Below, piece by piece: positions 1-9,844 of a DNA stretch of 64,000 nt. How positions within the stretch are numbered: the first letter of the stretch is position 1; each line of letters opens with the position of its first letter. The position numbers were made by a program, and so were the translations under genes. Under the pieces are notes generated by a model. It was not told the DNA's origin. It made no database searches and saw only the letters and a program-made list of their open reading frames with translations. The DNA is from Ereboglobus sp. (GTDB lineage: Bacteria; Verrucomicrobiota; Verrucomicrobiia; Opitutales; Opitutaceae): assembly GCA_029974595.1 (NCBI GenBank), contig JARKRC010000046.1, forward strand, positions 47,081 to 111,080. Reading direction: 5' to 3'.

Positions 1-2
1 AT

Positions 3-2192
3 CTTTCGCTCGCCAATCCCGACGGCACGCGCGCCACACAAACCGCCGCATTTCGTCCGTTTGCCTGGCTGACATCCTCGCAGCTTGTCGCGCCTGAGGG
101 CGTGAGCATCGAAGCGCTCAAGGGGCCGGGCGTGTTCACGCAGCTCGCCCACGCGGACACAATTGACGCTTACGATGCGCTTCTCTCCGCCGCGAAAAAA
201 TCGTCCGCCGATGCGCGCGTCGGCACGGATGCGCTTCGCCCGTATGAAAACCAGTTTCTGCTGCAAACCCGCCGGCGGCTTTTCGGTGATCTCGGGTTTC
301 ATCAACTCCGCCGCTGCCAGCTCGACATCGAGACGGCGTCGGCGGGCGAGGGCATTTTCAGCGATGCGTCGAATCCCGCCGATTATGTGCTCGCGATCGG
401 GCTGCAATTTTCCAGCGGGGGAAAAACCCGCCGGGAGCTTCTCGTGCTCGACGACATGAGCGATGCCGCCGAGAAAAAGCTCCTCCAGCAATTCAATGAT
501 ATCCTCGCCGCCGAGGACCCGGACACCATCGAGGGGCACAATATTTTCAAGTTCGATCTCGATTATCTCCGCCAGCGCGCGCGCCGCCACAAGGTGCCAT
601 GCGCGTGGGGGCGTTTCGGGCAGAAGGCGTCGTTTCGCAACTCGCGCCTGAAAATCGCCGAGCGCTGGCTCGATTTTCCGCGCTGCGATCTGCCGGGGCG
701 CGCCGTGATCGACACCTATATGCTCGTGCAATTGCACGATATCACGACGCGCGAGATGACGAGCTACGGTCTCAAGGACAGCGCGATTTTCTTCGGCGTC
801 ACAGCCGAGGATGCGGACGAAACGGGCGCGCGCACTTACATCGAAGGTTCGAAGATCCACACGGCATGGCGCGAAAATCGCGAGGCGTTCCTTGCGTATC
901 TCGCGGATGATCTCCGTGAGACCAAGGGACTGGCGGATTTGCTTTTGCCGACGTATTTCGAGCAGACGCGCACGTTTCCGATTCTGCTGCAAGACGCCGT
1001 GCTTCGCGGCACCACGACAAAAATCGACCTGCTTTTCCTCGAGGAATATTACCACGCGCGGCAGTCGTGTCCCGCGCCTGTCGAAGTTTCGGCGTTTGCC
1101 GGTGGCTACACGCGCTCTTTCAAGGAGGGCGTATTCAAAAATGTATTACACTTCGACGTGGCCTCGCTCTATCCGAGCCTGCTCCTCTCCATCGGGCAAA
1201 ATCCCGCCGGCGATTCGCTCGGCGTGTTCATCCCGATGCTGCGTCGTTTGCGCGAGTATCGCCTGAAATACAAACAGCTCGCCCGGACCGCGGAGGACGA
1301 GCTTCTGCGCGCCGAGTATCAGGCGCGGCAGGCGAGTTTCAAAATCCTCATCAATTCGTTTTACGGCTATCTTGGTTTTTCGGGCGCGCGTTTTGGCGAT
1401 GGCGCGCTGGCCGCCGAGGTCACGCGGCGCGGACGCGAGCTTTTGCAGATGCTCATCGACAGACTCGCCGCCGAGGGTTGCGACATTCTTGAAGCGGACA
1501 CCGACGGCATTTATCTTTCTTCGGAGAAATATTTCTCCGATCCCGCCGCGCTCCTCGCGAGGGCGCAGGCCGTTTTGCCCGAAGGCATCGATCTGGAGCA
1601 CGACGGGAGCTATGCGGCGATGTTTTGCTACAAGTCTAAAAACTACGCGCTCCTCGATGCATGTCCGGACGGCAGGATTACCATTCGCGGCTCGGCACTT
1701 CGTTCGCGCGGCATCGAGCCGTATCTGAAAAAACTCAGCGACACGCTCATTCGTTATTTGCTGGGCGCGACGGACGAGTCGCCGCTGACGCTGCTCGAAG
1801 ATTACCGCCGTCGTCTCGCCGCGAGCGAGATGCCGGTGGCGGAGCTCGCGAAATCGGAAATCCTTTCGCAGAATCCCGAGGCTTACGAGCGCTTCATCGC
1901 GGAGGGCGGCAAGCCGCGCCGGGCAGCCGCCGAGGTGGCGTTGCAAATGACGCCGCGCCCGCGCATGGGCGAGCGCGTGAGCTATTACATCACCGCGAAA
2001 GAAAAGGGCAAAACGGCGGACTGGCAGCGCGCGCGGCCCCTCGCGCTGTATGATGCGGCGTCGGCGCCTTATGATCCGTCGTATTACAGCGAAAAACTCG
2101 ACGACTGGCTGGAGCGTTACGGCGCATTTCTCGGGGACGAGGCGAAGCGCATCATCGCCGAAAAGCCCGGCGCGCAGGGCGAGCTGTTTTGA
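3..2192 (+). CDS. Family B DNA polymerase with 3'-5' exonuclease, 5' end outside window
   Basis: Template-directed DNA synthesis with proofreading, of the Pol II/archaeal family B type. Exonuclease motifs are visible: LDIETAS (DxE, near nt 321), EGHNIFKFDLDY and the YLADDLRETKG Y-x3-D motif. Polymerase motifs follow in order: A (DVASLYPS, near 1155), B (KILINSFYGYLGF) and C (DTDG, 1497-1508). All catalytic acidic residues are present, so it should be active. The frame stays open to the first base with coherent sequence before the GTG at 102, so the true start lies upstream and this is a 5'-truncated view. The cellular role (repair or translesion synthesis) is inferred from the family only. 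Confidence 0.9.
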   Translation, partial: LSLANPDGTRATQTAAFRPFAWLTSSQLVAPEGVSIEALKGPGVFTQLAHADTIDAYDALLSAAKKSSADARVGTDALRPYENQFLLQTRRRLFGDLGFHQLRRCQLDIETASAGEGIFSDASNPADYVLAIGLQFSSGGKTRRELLVLDDMSDAAEKKLLQQFNDILAAEDPDTIEGHNIFKFDLDYLRQRARRHKVPCAWGRFGQKASFRNSRLKIAERWLDFPRCDLPGRAVIDTYMLVQLHDITTREMTSYGLKDSAIFFGVTAEDADETGARTYIEGSKIHTAWRENREAFLAYLADDLRETKGLADLLLPTYFEQTRTFPILLQDAVLRGTTTKIDLLFLEEYYHARQSCPAPVEVSAFAGGYTRSFKEGVFKNVLHFDVASLYPSLLLSIGQNPAGDSLGVFIPMLRRLREYRLKYKQLARTAEDELLRAEYQARQASFKILINSFYGYLGFSGARFGDGALAAEVTRRGRELLQMLIDRLAAEGCDILEADTDGIYLSSEKYFSDPAALLARAQAVLPEGIDLEHDGSYAAMFCYKSKNYALLDACPDGRITIRGSALRSRGIEPYLKKLSDTLIRYLLGATDESPLTLLEDYRRRLAASEMPVAELAKSEILSQNPEAYERFIAEGGKPRRAAAEVALQMTPRPRMGERVSYYITAKEKGKTADWQRARPLALYDAASAPYDPSYYSEKLDDWLERYGAFLGDEAKRIIAEKPGAQGELF

Positions 2193-2239
2193 TTGCGATT
2201 GCCTATGCTGTTCCCCGAGGTAGGAAAACCGCCGCTCCC

Positions 2240-3376
2240 ATGTTCAAAATCCTAAACAGCTACATCGCCAGATCCGTCGCCTCGTCAGCGGCGGCGGCGA
2301 TTTTGTTCATAGGGTTTATTTTTGGCGCGGTGAACCTGCTCAAGGACGTGCTCGTGTATCTGCTCGACGGGCGGATTCCCCTCGGGCTGTTCATGAAACT
2401 GTGCTGGGACATGGCGCAATACGTGGGCACGTATGCCGTGCCGATCGGCGTGCTCATCGCGGTGCTTCTCGTGCTCGGGCGCATGTCGGCGGACAACGAG
2501 ATCACGGCCATGCGCACGTCGGGACTGAGCATTTTGCAGATTGCGCGTCCGATTCTCGCGCTCGCGATGCTCGGCGTCGTCGCGGAGCTGGGAATCAATT
2601 TCTACCTCATGCCGAAGTCGCGCATCTCGTATCATGTGGAACTCGAAAAGGCCCTGCGCGACACGGCGGCGAACTTTTTTGTGCCGCGCACTTTTATGCG
2701 CGAGATTCCGGGGGCGGTCATCTATTTCGACAAAAAGGACGGCAAAACCTACCAGAATCTCTGGGTCTGGCTGCTGGACAAGCAGCAGCGGGCCACGCGC
2801 ATTTATCATGCGTCGTCGGCGGTGATCGATTTTGATTTGGAGGGCGAGGTGCTGCGCGTGCTTCCCTACAACGGCACGATCGAGTTGCGCCAGGCGTCCG
2901 ATCCCGAGAAACGCAGCGCCAACAACAATATCATGCAAATCGGCGGAACGGAATCGACGGTCGAGATTCCGCTGGGGGATTTCCTCGGCAGGCGCGGTTT
3001 CAGGGAAAAAATCGACTGGCTCACGCTGCCGCGGCTGCTTGAGCGGAGGGCCAGGCTGGCGAACGACCCGAAGGCAACCGACATCGACCGGCTGAAAGTC
3101 ACGCTGACGATTCATAACAAGCTCACGTTTTCGCTCGGTGTATTTTCGTTCGCGCTGCTGGCGATTCCGCTCGGCATCCGCACGCAGCGCAAGGAGTCGT
3201 CGGCCAACATCGGCATCGCGATGCTGCTGGTCGTGGTGTATTACGTGATGTCGGTCGCCGTGGGCTGGCTGGACAAGCGGCCCGACCTGCATCCCGAGAT
3301 TTTGATCTGGTTGCCGAATGCTGTTTTCATCGCGGCGGGTTTGTGGCTGCTGCGGCGCGTCGAACGCACGGCGTGA
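2240..3376 (+). CDS. LptF/LptG family permease (YjgP/YjgQ)
   Basis: Inner-membrane permease subunit of the kind that, with LptB, extracts lipopolysaccharide and passes it to the Lpt bridge. About 378 residues, close to family length. An N-terminal helix pair and three C-terminal hydrophobic segments (such as FSLGVFSFALLAIPLGIRT) flank a periplasmic beta-rich domain. I chose the ATG at 2240 rather than the TTG at 2189 because the family starts right at the first amphipathic/TM segment (MFKILNSYIARS). F versus G cannot be decided from one copy. It lies 47 bp after the polymerase gene; co-transcription is possible but the link is not functional in any obvious way. Confidence 0.85.
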   Translation: MFKILNSYIARSVASSAAAAILFIGFIFGAVNLLKDVLVYLLDGRIPLGLFMKLCWDMAQYVGTYAVPIGVLIAVLLVLGRMSADNEITAMRTSGLSILQIARPILALAMLGVVAELGINFYLMPKSRISYHVELEKALRDTAANFFVPRTFMREIPGAVIYFDKKDGKTYQNLWVWLLDKQQRATRIYHASSAVIDFDLEGEVLRVLPYNGTIELRQASDPEKRSANNNIMQIGGTESTVEIPLGDFLGRRGFREKIDWLTLPRLLERRARLANDPKATDIDRLKVTLTIHNKLTFSLGVFSFALLAIPLGIRTQRKESSANIGIAMLLVVVYYVMSVAVGWLDKRPDLHPEILIWLPNAVFIAAGLWLLRRVERTA

Positions 3377-3487
3377 TTGATGGCGCACGCTTGGTGACGC
3401 GGTGACGGAGTTTTATAAATCACGGAAACACGGAAGCACGGAAGAAACCAGAATATAGAAGGCAGAAGTTAGAAGGAGGATGAGAGC

Positions 3488-3622
3488 GGGTCGTGTGGCA
3501 TGGGCGAGTCGCCCATGTTCCAAAAACACGGGCAAGATGCCCGTGCCACCCGATCCACATGGGCGAGTCGCCCATGCCACACGACCCGGCCAAGACCCAC
3601 GGGCTGGCGCCCGTGCCACTCG
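3488..3622. repeat. Dispersed palindrome class A, four hairpin modules
   Basis: Four short hairpins in a row, each of the form GGGC-spacer-GCCC followed by a CCAC or CCAT edge. The outer two (3488-3518 and 3558-3588) are inverted copies of each other over 31 bp with one mismatch at the palindromic centre. Similar modules recur at 6836, 7212, 11009, 18450, 46508 and 56801. There is no open frame with gene-like features here, so the small ORFs crossing it are artefacts of the repeat. Confidence 0.8.
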
Positions 3623-3643
3623 ATCTGCTCGCGCTGCCGGAGC

Positions 3644-3680
3644 ATTCGCGATTATGGGCGTTCATTCGCGGTTAAAAACC
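3644..3680 (+). repeat. Dispersed repeat class D
   Basis: A short unit ending in ATTCGCGGTTAAAAAC. Near-identical copies are at 7168-7204 (same strand) and 55069-55090 (opposite strand, partial). It sits directly beside a class A palindrome here and at 7168, so the two repeat types travel or are tolerated together. Function unknown. Confidence 0.6.
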
Positions 3681-3702
3681 TCCGTCCTCCCGGGCGGTTT
3701 GG

Positions 3703-3737
3703 AAAATAAAAAATGCGCGGCCGGAAGGGCCGCGCAT
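3703..3737 (-). terminator. Rho-independent terminator of argF-argG
   Basis: On the minus strand a perfect 10-bp GC stem (ATGCGCGGCC and its complement) with a 5-nt loop is followed by a T-rich tract. It lies 33 bp past the argG stop, the expected place for the end of the operon. Confidence 0.85.
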
Positions 3738-3770
3738 GGGTGTGCGAGTGTTGTGTGCCGGGCCGGATGC

Positions 3771-4997
<1,227 letters not shown>

Positions 4998-5030
4998 TGT
5001 TGTTCGAGAGAGTGGAAGGGCGTGAAACTC

Positions 5031-5062
5031 CGACTTAAGTCGATTTAAGTCGATTGAAATCG
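5031..5062. promoter_or_regulatory. Tandem 10-bp palindromic repeat in argF-argG gap, possible operator
   Basis: Three copies in phase: CGACTTAAGT, CGATTTAAGT and CGATTGAAAT, closing with CG. The first with its overlap, CGACTTAAGTCG, is a perfect 12-bp palindrome. The copies repeat every 10 bp, about one helical turn, and lie 34-65 bp upstream of the argG start. A role as a regulator binding site is inferred; it does not match the ArgR box I know. Confidence 0.4.
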
Positions 5063-5089
5063 TTTTGCGCCGAGGCGGTTTGGCGCGAC

Positions 5090-6049
5090 TCACGCGCGGG
5101 GTTGTTGCGCCAGGACGGCCATGATGGCTTTTTGGGCGTGGAGGCGGTTTTCGGCTTCGTCGAAAATGATCGAGCGCGGATGGTCGAGGACTTCCTGCGT
5201 GACTTCCTTGCCCACATATGCGGGGAGGCAGTGCATGAACCACGCGTCGGGTTTCGCGGCGGCGAAGAGTTTCGCGTCCACACTGTAGGGCGACATCGTC
5301 CTGATGCGCTCGGCGGCCTCGGCTTCCTTGCCCATGCTCACCCATACGTCGGTGTAAACGACGTCGGCGTCTTTCACGGCTTCGTAGGGATCGGTCGTGA
5401 AATGATATTTGCCCGCGAGGTTGAGGAGCTTGCTTTCGGCGGCAAGGAGGGCGTCGAATTGCGCGGAGGGCTCGAAACCCTTCGGGCCGGCGAGCGAGAT
5501 TTCCATGCCGAAGAGGTTGGCGCCGAGGATCCACGAATTGGCCATGTTGCAGGCGGTGTCGCCGAGGAAGGCGATCTTGCGGCCTTGAAGCGAGGCGAGG
5601 AGGTCGCCGCCCGGCGGCGTCCAGCGTTCGGCGAGCGTGAAGGCGTCGGCGTAGATCTGGCAGGGATGGAGGAAATCGGTGAGCGCGTTGATGACGGGCA
5701 CGTTGCCGAGCGCGGCGAGTTGCTCGACCTCGGCGTGGTCGAAGGTGCGCACGATGAGGCCGTGCACCATGCGCGAGAGCACGCGCGCGGTGTCACCGAC
5801 GCTTTCGCCGCGTCCGAGTTGGATGTCGTTTTTGTTGAGGAAAAGGGGATTGCCGCCGAGTTCGTGGATGCCGACTTCAAAGGAGACGCGGGTGCGGGTG
5901 GACGATTTGGAGAAAATGAGCGCCCAGGTTTGCTGCGCGAGCACGGGCGGGGTGTGGCGGCCGCGTTTTTGCTTGAGCTCGCGGGCCAGGGCGAGGACTT
6001 CGGCGACTTCGTTGCGGTTAAAATCGGTTTCTTTGAGGAAGTGCTTCAT
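5090..6049 (-). CDS. argF: Ornithine carbamoyltransferase
   Basis: Transfers the carbamoyl group to ornithine to make citrulline, the substrate of the ArgG enzyme encoded next. Carbamoyl-phosphate loop SSTRTR (in [14 protein letters not shown]), the HPCQ motif ([10 protein letters not shown]) and the ornithine-side HCLP motif ([13 protein letters not shown]) are all intact. 319 residues, typical length. The ATG at 6049 gives the usual start ([10 protein letters not shown]). First gene of a two-gene arginine operon; the promoter must lie in the 166-bp divergent gap to the next plus-strand gene. Confidence 0.95.
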   Translation of the reverse strand: MKHFLKETDFNRNEVAEVLALARELKQKRGRHTPPVLAQQTWALIFSKSSTRTRVSFEVGIHELGGNPLFLNKNDIQLGRGESVGDTARVLSRMVHGLIVRTFDHAEVEQLAALGNVPVINALTDFLHPCQIYADAFTLAERWTPPGGDLLASLQGRKIAFLGDTACNMANSWILGANLFGMEISLAGPKGFEPSAQFDALLAAESKLLNLAGKYHFTTDPYEAVKDADVVYTDVWVSMGKEAEAAERIRTMSPYSVDAKLFAAAKPDAWFMHCLPAYVGKEVTQEVLDHPRSIIFDEAENRLHAQKAIMAVLAQQPRA

Positions 6050-6215
6050 CGTGCTTTCTTGTTTGTGCGGTGTTTTTGGGAAAGCGGTTGTATTTACGCG
6101 GGGGAGGGGCGTGCGACGAGAGAAAAATCGCGCCGGTTGTTACATTTGTATTACCATGCAACGTGTGTGGTAAATCTTGCGCGCGGCCTGTCGCGAGATA
6201 ACCTCCTTCTTCCTT

Positions 6216-6755
6216 ATGAACGCCAAAACTACTTACGGTCTCGTTCTTGCATTCGCCGGCATCGTGCTGGCTTTGATTGGTTATTTGCTCGGTCTTGAAA
6301 CGGACAAGGCCGGCAGTTCGCTGGCTTCCATTTTCAGATGGGTGGGCATAATCTTGGCATTTTTCATCCTGTGGTTCGGCGTGCGCGCCGTGCGCGATGA
6401 GAAGCCCGATCAGCGCATCACCTTCGGTCAGGGTTTTGGCGCGGGCGTGCTGATCGTGCTCATCGGGGCGGCGATCGGGGCGGTCTATACGTTCATCCAT
6501 TTTTCGTTCATCAATCCCGAGTTTGGGGATCACATGATGGTGGTGATTCAGCAAAAATGGGCGGACGCGGGAATGACCGGTCAGCAAATGGAGGCGGCGG
6601 AAAAGATGACGCGCATCTTTTTCCATCCGGGCGTGCTGGCGGTGACAGGCTTTTTGGCACAAATGTTCTTCGGCGTGGTTTTCTCGTTGATCGTCGCCGC
6701 CCTCGTGAAGCGCAATCCACCCGCGTCGGCTGCGGTGCCGCCGCCGGTGGTTTGA
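6216..6755 (+). CDS. Small membrane protein, DUF4199-like
   Basis: 179 residues with four hydrophobic segments: at the N terminus (YGLVLAFAGIVLALIGYLL), near residue 45, near residue 80 (GAGVLIVLIGAAIGAVYTF) and near residue 155. The layout, with a soluble stretch between segments 3 and 4, resembles DUF4199 proteins of unknown function; I am not certain of the family. The ATG at 6216 is preferred over an upstream in-frame start because the hydrophobic N terminus begins there. Transcribed divergently from argF. Confidence 0.7.
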   Translation: MNAKTTYGLVLAFAGIVLALIGYLLGLETDKAGSSLASIFRWVGIILAFFILWFGVRAVRDEKPDQRITFGQGFGAGVLIVLIGAAIGAVYTFIHFSFINPEFGDHMMVVIQQKWADAGMTGQQMEAAEKMTRIFFHPGVLAVTGFLAQMFFGVVFSLIVAALVKRNPPASAAVPPPVV

Positions 6756-6835
6756 GCTCTGCGAGGCGGATGCGACGTGTGATGCGCGAGTTCGCGTTCG
6801 CCGGTCGCGGGGCGATTTCGCGTCCATGTTTTCAG

Positions 6836-6910
6836 AAACACGGGCAGGATAGCCCGTGGCACCCGATCCGCCCAAGCTTTTGGGCTGGCAGCCCGTGGCA
6901 CTCAATCCGT
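6836..6910. repeat. Dispersed palindrome class A, two modules
   Basis: Two hairpin modules (cores CACGGGCAGGATAGCCCGTG and GGGCTGGCAGCCC) each followed by GGCAC and a short CGATCC- or CAATCC-like tail. Same family as 3488-3622. It directly precedes the larger class B element. Confidence 0.75.
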
Positions 6911-6922
6911 GATTTTCGGGCA

Positions 6923-7128
6923 GCACGCCAAGGGCGTGCCACTCGTCAGCCCAGGGTGAGCGCGCAGCGCGTAACCCTGGGTCTTCATGTCATTCAAAAA
7001 TGCACCCTGTAAGGGTGCCACAATCTGTCGAATCACGTCTGTAGCGCCCCATGTATCCAGATGTCCGATACCCAAGGTCTCGCGCAACGCTCGACCTTGG
7101 GCTGACGAATGGCACGCCGTTGGCGTGC
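6923..7128. repeat. Composite inverted-repeat element class B, copy 1
   Basis: A 206-bp element. Two arms of about 59 bp are imperfect inverted copies; each begins with a GCACGCC..GGCGTGC hairpin and continues through TCGTCAGC or its complement. Between them lies a hairpin of the type GCACCCTGTAAGGGTGC. Further copies are at 37301-37515 and 56576-56792. No coding potential, so it is probably a non-autonomous, MITE-like or REP-like element. Confidence 0.75.
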
Positions 7129-7167
7129 GCCAGCATTCAGCCGCCGTCCGACAAGGGGAGGGGCTTT

Positions 7168-7240
7168 ATTCGCGATTATTGGCGTCCATTCGCGGTTGAA
7201 AAACAGACCCAAACACACGGGCAGGATGCCCGTGGCACTT
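7168..7240. repeat. Class D plus class A repeat pair
   Basis: 7168-7204 matches the class D unit of 3644-3680 with few differences. 7212-7240 is a single class A hairpin (core CACGGGCAGGATGCCCGTG). Together with the two elements before it, the whole 6756-7269 gap is repeat sequence; I see no gene in it. Confidence 0.65.
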
Positions 7241-7269
7241 AATTCGTTCGATGCGGACGCCTGCGCGCG

Positions 7270-8250
7270 TCATTTGCTCCAATCGAGCATGCGTTGGATG
7301 GGCGCGAGCGCGGCGAGGCGGATGTCCTCGGGCAGCTCGATGACGGGCGACATGTTTTTGAGGGCGTCGCGGACTTTCTCGATTGTGTTCATTTTCATGA
7401 AGCGGCAGTCGTTGCACGCGCAGGTGTCGGTGGGGCCGGCGATGAAGGTTTTGTCCGGGATTTCGCGCTGGAGGCGGTGCAGCATGCCGCTTTCCGTGAC
7501 GACAATGATTTCGCGGGCGGGCGTCTCGCGGGAGAACTTCACCATGAGCTCGGTCGAGCACACTTCGTCCGCGATGTCGCGGACGGCCTGCACGCATTCG
7601 GGGTGCGCGACGACGGGCGCGCCGGGAAATTGCGCGCGGATTTTCTCGATCGCGGCCACGGTGAACTGCACGTGCGCGTAACAACTGCCGGGCCAGAGCT
7701 GCATGTCGCGTCCGGTTTTCTGGCGCACCCACTGGCCGAGGTTCTGGTCGGGCACGAAGAGAATTTTTTTGCCGGCCGGTATGTGCGAGACGATCCTGGC
7801 GGCGTTGCCGCTGGTGCAGATGACGTCGCTGAGCGCCTTCACGGCGGCGGAGCAGTTGATGTAGGCGACGACGTAGGTATCGGGATGGGCGGCTTTGTAA
7901 GCGGCCAGTTGTTCGGCGGGGCAGGAATCGGAGAGCGAGCAACCGGCGGCTAGGTCGGGCAGGAGGACGGTGCGCGCGGGGTTCACGATTTTGGCGGTCT
8001 CGGCCATGAAGTGCACGCCGCAGAAGAGGATGACGTCGGCCTTGGCTTGCTGTGCCTGATAGGAGAGGCCGAGCGAGTCCCCCACGTAGTCAGCGACGCG
8101 CTGGATGGACTCGATCTGGTAATTGTGCGCGAGGATGACGGCGTTGCGCTCGCGTTTGAGCGCGAGGATTTCCTCCTGGATGGGAGTGAGGGCCGCGGTC
8201 TCGTTGCGCGGGCGGACGATGTGTGGTTCGTAATTGAGCGTGGCTGACAT
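7270..8250 (-). CDS. nadA: Quinolinate synthase
   Basis: Condenses iminoaspartate with dihydroxyacetone phosphate to quinolinate for NAD synthesis, using a [4Fe-4S] cluster. HNYQIESIQRVADYVGDS near the N terminus, YINCSAAVKALSDVICTSGN, HPECVQAV and a Cys-rich C-terminal CACNDCRFMKMNT are recognisable and supply the cluster cysteines. 326 residues from the ATG at 8250 (MSATLNYEPH), a normal length; the frame runs 44 codons further up with no homology-like content. No nadB is adjacent. The 3' end abuts a repeat-filled gap. Confidence 0.94.
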   Translation of the reverse strand: MSATLNYEPHIVRPRNETAALTPIQEEILALKRERNAVILAHNYQIESIQRVADYVGDSLGLSYQAQQAKADVILFCGVHFMAETAKIVNPARTVLLPDLAAGCSLSDSCPAEQLAAYKAAHPDTYVVAYINCSAAVKALSDVICTSGNAARIVSHIPAGKKILFVPDQNLGQWVRQKTGRDMQLWPGSCYAHVQFTVAAIEKIRAQFPGAPVVAHPECVQAVRDIADEVCSTELMVKFSRETPAREIIVVTESGMLHRLQREIPDKTFIAGPTDTCACNDCRFMKMNTIEKVRDALKNMSPVIELPEDIRLAALAPIQRMLDWSK

Positions 8251-8388
8251 CGGTGTGGTATGACGCGAAAAAGCATAGGAAATCGGGCGCGCGTGCAAAG
8301 GGGAATGTGCGGCGGGGCGGAATGTGACGATGTTTTGTCTTTTGATGGAGGCTTGCGCCCGGCGCGGATTCGCGGCCACCATGCGGGC

Positions 8389-8781
8389 ATGTCATATTTG
8401 AAATCAAAACCCCAAGTGCTTGCATGGCTGACCTGCGATGGCGTGCACATTGATCCGGGCTCGGGCAAACACACGATTCTCGGTGTGTTTTCAAACATTC
8501 GCGCGCGGGAATTCCCCGTGGTGCATCCGCGCATGATCTGGTTCCTCACGATCAGCGATGTGCCCGCGGGCAAACACCAGATTCGCATCACGCTCGGGCT
8601 TGACCCGATGAACATGCGCCCGCTCATCGATCGCGAGTTCGAGTCGGCGGGACCGCTGCAGCGCATCAACCTCATCAACGAAATCAACAACCTGAACTTC
8701 AACGGCCCTGGCGACTATTCGATCGTGATCGAGGTGGACGACGAGCCGCTGCTTGCGACGAACATCACGGTGTCGAAGTGA
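8389..8781 (+). CDS. Hypothetical protein, DUF6941-like
   Basis: 130 residues, no signal peptide or membrane segment. The start VLAWLTCDGVHIDPGSGKHT followed by ILGVFSNIRAREFPVVHP matches the pattern 'state the data, give the cost, low-molecular beta protein' of DUF6941, whose function is unknown; this family call is from memory of its opening motif. The ATG at 8389 (MSYLKSKPQV) is chosen because upstream codons look like a translated leader. Its 3' end is 22 bp before the PfkB kinase start, so the two are probably co-transcribed. Confidence 0.65.
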   Translation: MSYLKSKPQVLAWLTCDGVHIDPGSGKHTILGVFSNIRAREFPVVHPRMIWFLTISDVPAGKHQIRITLGLDPMNMRPLIDREFESAGPLQRINLINEINNLNFNGPGDYSIVIEVDDEPLLATNITVSK

Positions 8782-8803
8782 CGGAAACAATTTTGACGGC
8801 AAT

Positions 8804-9835
8804 ATGACAGCGGCAAAACCCCTGGATCTCATCGGCGTTGGCGCGCCGATCATGGACATCGTGGTGACGGTGCCGGAAAGTTTTCTCGCCCATGCGGGCG
8901 GGGAAAAAGGCGGCATGGTCATGGTCGATGCGGGTGAAATGGCGCGCCTGCTTGCGCTGCTGCCTGCGAAGCCCGCGATGAGCACGGGCGGCTCGTCAGC
9001 GAACACGACTTTCAACACGGCGCGTCTGGGCCTGCATCCGGCCTTTATCGGCAAGCTCGGCAACGACGACGCGGCGGCGGCCTACAAGGCGCGTTTCGCC
9101 TCGGCGGGCATCGACACCTCGCGCTTCAAACATGCCGCGACGCCGAACGGGCGCTGCCTCGCGCTCACCACACCCGATGCGCAGCGCACGATGCGCACCT
9201 GCCTCGGCGCGCACGGGACGTTTTCGCCGGAGGACATCAGCGCGGAGGATTTCGCGGGGGCGCGCCACGTGCATCTGGAGGGTTATCTCGTGTTCAACCA
9301 AAAACTGGCCGACACGATTCTTTCCGCGGCGCGCGCGGCGGGCTGCACGATCAGCATGTCGCTGGCGTCGTTTGAAGTCGTGCGCGCCGCGCGCGAATGG
9401 CTGCTCGCGCATTTGCGCAGGGGCATCGATGCGGTCATCGCAAACGAGGATGAAATCTGCGCGCTATTCCCCCATGCGCCCGTCCCGAAATCGCTCGACG
9501 GATATGAAGCGCTTGCCGCGCAACTCGCGGAGTTCGGCGGCGTGGCCGCAGTGACGCTCGGCAGGGACGGCGCGTGGCTCGCGCGCGGAGGAGGCGGCAA
9601 AATGGAAACGCACCGCGTGCCCCCGCAGCGCGTGACCGACGCCGTTGACAGCAATGGCGCCGGCGATGCCTGGTGCGCAGGTTTTCTGTCGGGCTGGCTG
9701 CGCGATAAACCGCTGCCAGTATGCGGCGCGGTCGCGGCGTTGCTGGGAGCCGAAACCGTGCGCCACATGGGGCCGCTCATTCCCGATGCGCACTGGCCGC
9801 AGGTGCGCGCGCGCGCGATGGAAATGCTGAGCTAA
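8804..9835 (+). CDS. PfkB-family kinase, adenosine kinase-like
   Basis: ATP-dependent kinase of a sugar or nucleoside. N-terminal GGSSANTTFNTARLG (PfkB signature 1 region), the lid segment RCLALTTPDAQRTMRTCLGA seen in adenosine kinase-like members, and C-terminal DSNGAGDAWCAGFLSGWL with the GAGD anion hole and catalytic Asp. 343 residues. The substrate is not proven; adenosine or ribose are the likeliest. The ATG at 8804 is used; the ORF extends 17 codons upstream into the preceding gene without support. Confidence 0.85.
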   Translation: MTAAKPLDLIGVGAPIMDIVVTVPESFLAHAGGEKGGMVMVDAGEMARLLALLPAKPAMSTGGSSANTTFNTARLGLHPAFIGKLGNDDAAAAYKARFASAGIDTSRFKHAATPNGRCLALTTPDAQRTMRTCLGAHGTFSPEDISAEDFAGARHVHLEGYLVFNQKLADTILSAARAAGCTISMSLASFEVVRAAREWLLAHLRRGIDAVIANEDEICALFPHAPVPKSLDGYEALAAQLAEFGGVAAVTLGRDGAWLARGGGGKMETHRVPPQRVTDAVDSNGAGDAWCAGFLSGWLRDKPLPVCGAVAALLGAETVRHMGPLIPDAHWPQVRARAMEMLS

Positions 9836-9844
9836 TTTTTGCGC

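Noticed and set aside
3488..3622. Class A hairpins as Rho-independent terminators
   Set aside because: No T-tract follows on either strand, they occur as multiples, and one lies inside a gene.
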